A stretch of 26,859 bases of DNA from Hirudo medicinalis (taxonomy: Eukaryota > Annelida > Clitellata > Hirudinida > Hirudinidae). Shown in pieces: positions 8,901 through 26,859 of this stretch; the stretch's first letter is position 1; each line of letters begins with the position of its first letter. The stretch lies in NCBI GenBank assembly GCA_011800805.1, contig MPNW01000155.1, forward strand, positions 1 to 26,859, read 5' to 3'. Position numbers and translations under genes: made by a program. The notes beneath the pieces were generated by a model. That model was not told the origin of the DNA, ran no database searches, and worked only from the letters and a program-made list of their open reading frames with translations.

Positions 8901-10033
8901 TGCAGGTGACAATGTAAAATGACAGTAAATAAACTATATCTTATCTATGAATAAATAGTTATTGTTTTTTTGCTAGACAAATTATTTCACATAGCAAAAT
9001 TGCTAATAGTAAAAGCATTTTAGTGTCCATTTAATATTCACGATTTATAAACCTTTAAAATGATCAACTGATTTCAATCCGGCAGGTTGTGAGGATAGTC
9101 CAGGTGAATGTATAAACCTCGAACCGAGGCACTGCTATTACGAATATTACGCCAAGGCCTGCTGCCAAACTTGTCGTGCTCTCGTTCAGAACCCGTCCCA
9201 TGCTGACTGTCTCTACGGTGACAGAGGAACCGACTGCTCAGACTTGGTGCCTGAAATCTGTCACCTCTCTACTCGATACTGTTGTCAAACCTGTGCTGCT
9301 CATCTGTCACCCACTAAGACAAATTACAGCAGCTCTCTCTCACCAGCAACTGTCAATGTCTCGTCCACAACAGCGCTTCAAACGACAAATGCCAATTTCA
9401 CGACTACATCATCTCCAGCTACAACAACCTTTTATACCAGCTCTCCAAATGCAGGTAAGGGTAAAGGATTGGATATCTAAGCATACTATATGGACCTCTG
9501 GTTAACCAAACACATTATTTCTATTAGATTCCTGTATCCTTGGAGAGTTCAAGGGCGTCTTGGAATACATTGGCGTTTGGGGCAACAAGTTGCTATTGAA
9601 CTGCAAACAATTGGTCAAACATGATTCCACTCTTTGTTACGACGATGCTGTTCAAAAATATTGTTGTGCTTCCTGTAGCAGTATTAAAATTGCTGGAGGT
9701 GAGGACAAGCATTGTTTTAATGAATATTATCATCACATTAAAATAAATTAAATTTGCAAAACAACACGCAAATTAGCAAAGTTGTGTTAAATCGTGACAA
9801 TCCAAATAATCACTCAAAATCACCCAAATAATCATTCAAAATAAATATCACAAGCACTCTTCAATCCAGATCAATGCAGAGGTGATATTAACAAGGTTAC
9901 CTACCTCTCAAGGAATTTCACTTGTAGTCAATTGGTCACTTACATTCCTCGTCTGTGTGAAGATCCAAACACAAAGAAGAAGTGCTGCAAGTCCTGTGGA
10001 CTCTTCACTCTCAAACCGTTCCAGAAAAATTAG
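5962..10033 (+). CDS. ADAMTS-like (MIG-17-like) secreted metalloprotease, catalytic centre missing
   Basis: Fourteen plus-strand exons fit one gene with about 696 visible residues. In order: signal peptide; prodomain with basic sites (LVKRS, SIRKR) before LLTVEIFTIIDYSIF, the usual start of a reprolysin (M12B) domain; the N-terminal half of that domain ending KDQDDTI; then YPGQIYDPDDQC, the ADAMTS start of the disintegrin-like/cysteine-rich region; a W-C-x-x-GKCV motif; and five six-cysteine modules ending C-C-x-x-C that look like PLAC domains. No thrombospondin type 1 repeat is seen, as in nematode MIG-17, which acts on basement membranes. The HEXXHXXGXXH zinc site, Met-turn and about 100 residues are absent because the flanking exons are only 21 bases apart and out of phase. 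This could be an assembly collapse, a recent deletion or a decaying gene. Poly(A) signals follow the stop. Confidence 0.8.
6072..6144 (+). CDS. Protease exon 2: signal peptide
   Basis: Acceptor TAATTTCAG, donor GAAG/GTACAA, ending at phase 1. It encodes NFGAVQVLILIVCAHQ then TVSTKVEE, a hydrophobic core with a plausible cleavage after Ala or His. Confidence 0.7.
6273..6472 (+). CDS. Protease exon 3: prodomain
   Basis: After the acceptor AATTTTAG it encodes KPRWIYNNSNNNNTK, NIQIEFQFESGKMTLNLVKQ and MAGSEGQSSIWKQSEDE. The I-x-F-x-F-x-x-G-x-x-x-x-L-x-L-x-K pattern is typical of ADAM/ADAMTS prodomains. The donor is GAA/GTTCGT, phase 0. Confidence 0.75.
6710..6814 (+). CDS. Protease exon 4: prodomain
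   Basis: Encodes LLGTYKDPSVEASATVTVKK then VNGSRETYYASHIKI. The frame is well supported. The 3' boundary (ATT/GTTAAA) is a guess; another donor a few codons upstream is possible. Confidence 0.6.
6919..7111 (+). CDS. Protease exon 5: prodomain
   Basis: Acceptor TACAACAG, donor GAAG/GTGAGT, phase 1. Encodes MITFTHDDKLAFLGPSVIME, then a basic acidic-mixed stretch and SVLLIIDGITHSLYEVPTTT. The sequence L-x-x-x-I-x-G-x-x-H-x-L-Y-x-x-P fits the last third of a reprolysin propeptide. Confidence 0.75.
7337..7457 (+). CDS. Protease exon 6: processing sites and start of catalytic domain
   Basis: Encodes TKEERLVKRSSHSSIRKR, with two furin-type basic sites, then LLTVEIFTIIDYSIFN, the beginning of the M12B domain. 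Donor AA/GTGAGT, phase 2. Confidence 0.85.
7470..7694 (-). mobile_element. tRNA-derived SINE, antisense in a protease intron
   Basis: Read on the minus strand, the element starts GTGCAAGATGGCCGAATGGG, containing a box A-like TGGCCGAATGGG, and carries a box B-like GTTCGAAACCC about 75 bases on. The first seven bases pair at six positions with CCTGCAC (7601-7607), as in a Leu/Ser-type tRNA acceptor stem. An unrelated body of about 110 bases follows, then an A-rich tail (T-run 7470-7491 on the plus strand). Arm pairing elsewhere is degenerate, so it is not a working tRNA. It starts about 12 bases after the donor at 7458. Confidence 0.7.
7808..7901 (+). CDS. Protease exon 7: catalytic domain helix A
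   Basis: Encodes FFQKNKASSDRERREDARQT then IMYLFTHIMEG. The donor GGA/GTTGGT keeps phase 0 with the next exon. A second possible donor lies four bases on but breaks the phase. Confidence 0.75.
8004..8081 (+). CDS. Protease exon 8: catalytic domain
   Basis: Encodes VKDNYERIESKYLKFTTKWI then GAIIAE, phase 0 on both sides, donor GAA/GTGAGT. It matches the strand that follows the first helix of reprolysins (Y-x-x-L-x-x-x-Y-L-K). Confidence 0.85.
8189..8315 (+). CDS. Protease exon 9: last catalytic exon before the gap
   Basis: Encodes GANDEPFIQESLINEHSIDA, EVILDRLTNWIKGKRKDQDD and TI, then G/GTAATG at phase 1. In ADAMTS proteins the next residues would be H-D-x-A-x-L-L-T and then the zinc helix. 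The sequence stops being homologous here. Confidence 0.85.
8337..8426 (+). CDS. Protease exon 10: start of cysteine-rich region
   Basis: Encodes TIFLRLYPGQIYDPDDQC then KIFDGSKSIHSG, donor GGT/GTAAGA, phase 0. PGQIYD-x-D-x-QC is the conserved ADAMTS segment after the catalytic domain. The acceptor CATTAG is only 21 bases after the preceding donor, so the true upstream partner exon is not in this sequence. Confidence 0.75.
8500..8644 (+). CDS. Protease exon 11: ADAMTS cysteine-rich segment
   Basis: Encodes GKNGNELCQNITCTSGKAF, KALDGTTCSNGAWCQKGKCV and PDSRAPRAP, phase 0 to 1, donor CAG/GTAAGT. D-G-T-x-C-x-x-x-x-W-C-x-x-G-x-C-V is a hallmark of the family. One N-glycosylation site (NIT). Confidence 0.85.
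8747..8905 (+). CDS. Protease exon 12: PLAC-like module 1
   Basis: Phase 1-1 exon encoding one six-cysteine module, from ESCIYGDYKGEIEV through YKVCKDIVKDEPNRCLANYK to RKCCMSCIFNETRNAG. Symmetric phases fit exon duplication. Confidence 0.8.
9086..9454 (+). CDS. Protease exon 13: PLAC-like modules 2 and 3 plus Ser/Thr linker
   Basis: Phase 1-1. Two back-to-back modules: CEDSPGECINLEPRHCYYEY ending KACCQTC, and DCLYGDRGTDCSDLVPEICH ending RYCCQTC. A Thr/Ser/Pro-rich tail of about 50 residues follows, likely O-glycosylated. Confidence 0.85.
9528..9698 (+). CDS. Protease exon 14: PLAC-like module 4
   Basis: Phase 1-1, encoding DSCILGEFKGVLEYIGVWGN, then LLNCKQLVKHDSTLCYDD and QKYCCASCSSIKIAG. 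It resembles module 1 in length and opening (SCI-x-G). Confidence 0.8.
9870..10033 (+). CDS. Protease last exon: PLAC-like module 5
   Basis: Enters at phase 1 and encodes DQCRGDINKVTYLSRNFTCS, then QLVTYIPRLCEDPNTKKKCC, KSCGLFTLKPFQKN and TAG. A closer upstream AG (9854-9855) would add a few residues; the chosen acceptor keeps the D-x-C module start. AATAAA signals follow at 10074 and beyond. Confidence 0.8.
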
Positions 10034-10072
10034 CCGAGCTTTGGCACTCAATATTTACTATTAATAATCAAA

Positions 10073-10108
10073 TAATAAATCATTAATAAAAATAAAATTA
10101 ATAAAACA
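10073..10108 (+). terminator. Poly(A) signal cluster of the protease gene
   Basis: Several overlapping AATAAA hexamers occur 40-75 bases after the TAG stop, as expected for the 3' end of the gene. Confidence 0.6.
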
Positions 10109-10502
10109 ATTTTTCCTAAGGACGTGTTTTAGTGTTCTTTTACATTTGAATGTCATCAGACGGTACCAAAGATTTCAATGCCATTTCAGAAAAGTCTTTA
10201 ATAAACAATATAAATAGATGGCAGGTCTACAGACATTGTTGGCCCTCCGATATGGATTAGGCTCCCATCCTCCTATCACCAAAACTGGTCCATCCGGGGC
10301 TCACTCCACTTTAAAAACTTTCCTCTTTAGGGAAAGCTACGCTCGATATTGAAGTGGTCTTGGAGTTCTGTTTGGTCATATCATACGGCCCACATGCCAC
10401 CGTGATCAAACGCGGAATCATTATCATTATTTTAATGACACTATTTTAATGACTTTTCGTCATTTATTGATCGTTATCAACATTTCCTTTGCTTAAGAGT
10501 TT

Positions 10503-10552
10503 ACATAACATAACATAATATAATATAATATAATATAATATAATATAATATA
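10503..10552. repeat. TAATA pentanucleotide microsatellite
   Basis: About ten 5-base units (ATAAC, then ATAAT) in tandem. It is the only pentamer repeat in the window. Confidence 0.9.
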
Positions 10553-13082
10553 ACAAAACACAAAGTTCACAATGTTCAAACTGTGTACACTTTCTCCAAT
10601 CACTTGAACAGCCACAAGATTGTCAAACAGGGATTTAAAAAGAGAATCTAATTTTATTTCGACCGTCGGACAAGTAAGTCGTCTGGCTAGAAATGTGGAT
10701 TTCGCTTGAGCCAAGGGCAAATATAGCTTGTGTCGTAATCAAATGCAATCGTGTGAATAGGTATTGAAAACCCGGGGTCAAATCATCCAACCGTGAAGCG
10801 TACACGCTCGCTTATTAAGAAATATCTTGAAGGCGAGCACAACATAGAATTCAGGAGCTGGCTCCTTATCTTCTGATCAAAACGTAGTGTCTAATTTATT
10901 TGAGTTTAAAATTAAAATTTGTGAAATTGATTCGTCAAAATACATCTTGGAGTAACATTCGATCATTTGAAGACTAGATAGTCTAAAATAAAGGGATTTA
11001 TGTCCTCTGCACGATGCGGGTTAGTCGTTCACAAATTCAAGCTGAAAATCATTTTTTGTCTAAAACAACATGTGGATCAAGACAAGCCTACAATTGGTTA
11101 CAGATATTTCAAGTTTAAAGTCTCATTTTTGAAAATTTAACACATTAAACAGTTTTATAACTGGAAGAAAATTATGAATACATAATTAATATTTATATTA
11201 ATTTAATATTTAAGCCCTGAGTTAATAACATGTTTTTGAAAACACAATCATCTTAGTGAATGAACATGTTTTGTGGATATGTTTGTAAGCAGATTGCCAA
11301 AAAATCATGACAAATACGAAGAACTAATCTGCGGACAAAATTTGTGTCTGATTTTCTGCTCTGATTGCCGTCATGATCACTTTGATAATTAACTGATTAA
11401 CTTGTTAATTTAATTGAGGAAATATCATTTTTATCCACTTTTTATAAAATCTAAACTCGCTTTTAAAATGCCAAATCTGTAACGTTATGCTGACATCCTC
11501 TTTCATCTGCGATACTACGAAAACTTCATTTGAATTTGGAACTTATTGGACTTTGAATTATTTATTAACTAAATTATTTTTCATTGTTAAAATTTGTTGA
11601 GGAGAAAATGTGCCAAATTTATGCCAAAGCCATTGGAAAGGACAGCCAGCGAACAGTCACAATTTCCCTCGGCCTGAAGACTTTCGCGAGAGGCGATAAT
11701 AGGCAGCTTGTAATGAGAACATACGTTGGCATTGTTTCGGACTTTTTGTAGCCTGAAATGCTGTTTTGTCTCCCAGACAAGGGACGTAGATTTCGTGGGA
11801 AGATCACATTGCAACTTCGTGGAACGTGGGCCATAGTTCGACCACCTAGTTCAGTTTGGATGCTTGGACCAAATGTCTGTTGTCCAATCTGTGACATAGA
11901 CTCTGACTTTGGAGTAAAAGAAAATGATTAGGTGGACTAGGAGGACTAGTAATGAAACTTAGCAGTCGGAATTGTAGGGTTATAGAAATTGGTTAAGATT
12001 ATGTTATATTGTGAGAGAGAATAGAAGAAATTGTGAAAATATAGAAATAACCCTCATGAGAAGAGATCCTACTCACTACTTGGTTTTGTCATTTTACACT
12101 TTTGTATGTTTATTGAATAAATATAAACTGAATAGCGTGAAAATATAAAAAAAAAGCTAATCAAAAATTGATACAAGAGGAATGCAATAGCACACAGAGG
12201 GACAGATTCTGCCTGAGAACGCTGATTCGTCACAAACTACATGAGACATACACTGGCTTTTCTCTACAAACTTCGAAGGATTTAGGGACGGTTTTATCAG
12301 CAAACAGAGAATTGTACAATCACCGGATCAGACATGAAGGATAACATCATGAGAAAAGTCATTTTTGGAAGGGGCCAAAAATTACAATCTTTTGGAAGAA
12401 CTCTGAAAATGCCAAAATAATATGTGCCAAGATGTAGCAAGACATGCGTCGAGATACCATCGTGAAATTCTTTGGCAAACCACATTGAAACAATGAAACC
12501 AGTGGTACGTGCTTTTCTGAGAAGGCAGAGGCTGCTTGAGTAACAACCCCTCGCAAATGTTTGAATATTCAATTTTTATTTTGATCTTTTTCTTCGGCAT
12601 TTGCCAATATTTGCCCAGACGGCACTTGACACGGTATGTGCTGACATCACAAAGAGGACTTGACCAAACGGCTGAAAATGTGGCATAAATCAATCAAAGC
12701 CAAACTTTGCAACTATTCACCATCATATCTGGCTGAGTGATTGAAACTGAAAGATCAACCAGATCAACCAAGATCAAACTATCCTTACTACAATTCTTCT
12801 CCAAATTTAAAAACATAAGGTCACTGGGTGGTGGCCTTTACGGCTGATCGCCGGATTACTGAAACTGTGGGGTCATTCAGACCGTAATCCACCTACTCCC
12901 CTCATCTCGTCTGAGGATTTCGTGTCACGTTATGCACGCTTCGATGGCCTGACTATCGACTTCAGAAAGGTATTTTTAGAAAGCTGAACAGTCACTTTCA
13001 ATAGAATGTCGTTCTGCCATATAATAATCCTCGTGTCTTGGAGGTGTATTGTCGGTGACGTTTGCATTACTTATTATAACTG

Positions 13083-13115
13083 ATTATTATTATTATTATT
13101 ATTATTATTATCATT
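13083..13115. repeat. ATT microsatellite
   Basis: About ten tandem ATT units in intergenic DNA. Confidence 0.85.
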
Positions 13116-13629
13116 TTATTATTTTTTACTAGCAATTACCATGAATTGATGGCCCGACCATTCATTTTTTCTTCTGCACGACTTTGAATGGGCTGTCAAC
13201 TGAATTGGACAGGCTGAACTGAGCTTTAGTTCAAACGATGCATCATCTCAAAAGGAATGTGCTTGGTTTGGGTTACATCTTCAGACGGGAATCCTTCATC
13301 TTTCTCTCCTCTGATTTAAATTAAAAGAGATAAAGCTGTTAATTAGAATTTTTTTTACATTAGTTAACAAGTTATAGTTGAAAATTATTAATTTTGAGTT
13401 AACGAAGAATTCTTGGGGCCTTTTTTGAGCACGGTTGGAAGCTATTTTCGGTTTACTCAAAATGTCGAACGACCGGATGTGAATCGGTAACAAGCACGTG
13501 TTAAATTGAACCCATTTACTTGACTCCTTCGTGAACAATCCAGAGATTTTTAAAACATTCGTCTTCAAATTTTTATTTTTTTTTTAAATTTTAACACGAC
13601 TAACAATTACGAATCGATAATTTATTTCT

Positions 13630-13665
13630 TCTTTTTTTTTTTTTAGAGTAATTTATGACAAAAAG

Positions 13666-13669
<4 letters not shown>
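13630..13669 (+). promoter_or_regulatory. Pyrimidine tract with AG and overlapping uORF before the collagen start codon
   Basis: A long T run ends in TTTTAG at 13646, a strong acceptor 19 bases before the ATG at 13666. It is either the end of a 5' UTR intron or a spliced-leader site. A five-codon uORF (ATG at 13655) stops at TGA 13667-13669, overlapping the main ATG as ATGA. Confidence 0.5.

Positions 13670-26859
<13,190 letters not shown>

Larger units (their letters stand above)
10034..13646. other. Intergenic region without a supported gene
   Basis: It holds the poly(A) region of the protease (AATAAA at 10074 and several to about 10108), a pentanucleotide repeat near 10.5 kb, an ATT run near 13.09 kb and AT-rich DNA. 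Stretches at 11590-11900 and 12300-12690 are more GC-rich with minus-strand open frames of 60-100 codons, but no domain, splice pattern or transposase motif is recognisable. An open plus-strand stretch at 12812-12987 has a coding look but no family. Confidence 0.6.

Noticed and set aside
11587..11897. Two overlapping minus-strand frames of 75 and 92 codons
   Set aside because: No domain, no splice consistency and no transposase or reverse transcriptase motif; kept only as part of the intergenic description.
12297..12693. Three overlapping minus-strand frames of 65-103 codons
   Set aside because: Mutually overlapping in different frames with no recognisable family; likely chance or an old repeat.

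Overview
The window is nuclear DNA from an invertebrate animal. It carries three intron-containing genes with GT-AG type splice sites, AT-rich non-coding DNA and many GAT/ATC trinucleotide repeats. Two gene families, Homer and ADAMTS-like proteases with PLAC modules, are animal-type. I cannot name the species from sequence alone.

Layout. (1) About 0.5-3.4 kb, minus strand: a Homer scaffold gene. Seven coding exons give an N-terminal EVH1 domain and a long C-terminal coiled coil; its introns are short and packed with GAT/ATC repeats. A possible tiny first exon (Met-Gly) lies near 4.55 kb. (2) About 5.96-10.03 kb, plus strand: a secreted ADAMTS-like (MIG-17-like) metalloprotease gene. It shows a signal peptide, prodomain with basic cleavage sites, N-terminal half of the reprolysin domain, the ADAMTS cysteine-rich start, and five six-cysteine PLAC-like modules. 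The exon or exons that should carry the zinc-binding HEXXH motif are missing: only 21 bases separate the flanking exons, and their phases do not match. A full-looking antisense tRNA-derived SINE sits in one intron. (3) About 10.0-13.7 kb: intergenic DNA with no gene I can support. (4) From 13.67 kb to the window end, plus strand: one very large gene encoding a secreted protein. It has a signal peptide, a beta-rich domain of about 180 residues with an LQIWRP motif, about 2,040 residues of collagen triplets strongly biased to Gly-X-Thr, then a series of PKD/Ig-like domains as in polycystin-1/REJ proteins. It is still open at the window edge, at more than 3,100 residues.

Homer is cytoplasmic and the other two products are extracellular. 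A secreted matrix protease next to a collagen gene is suggestive, but nothing in the sequence proves a link. The most notable items are the collagen-PKD chimera, the missing catalytic exon, a one-base frameshift in a collagen exon, an inverted repeat that loops out one Homer exon, a GC-AG intron beside a 14-base tandem repeat, and a recurrent unusual donor type (GTT) in the collagen gene.
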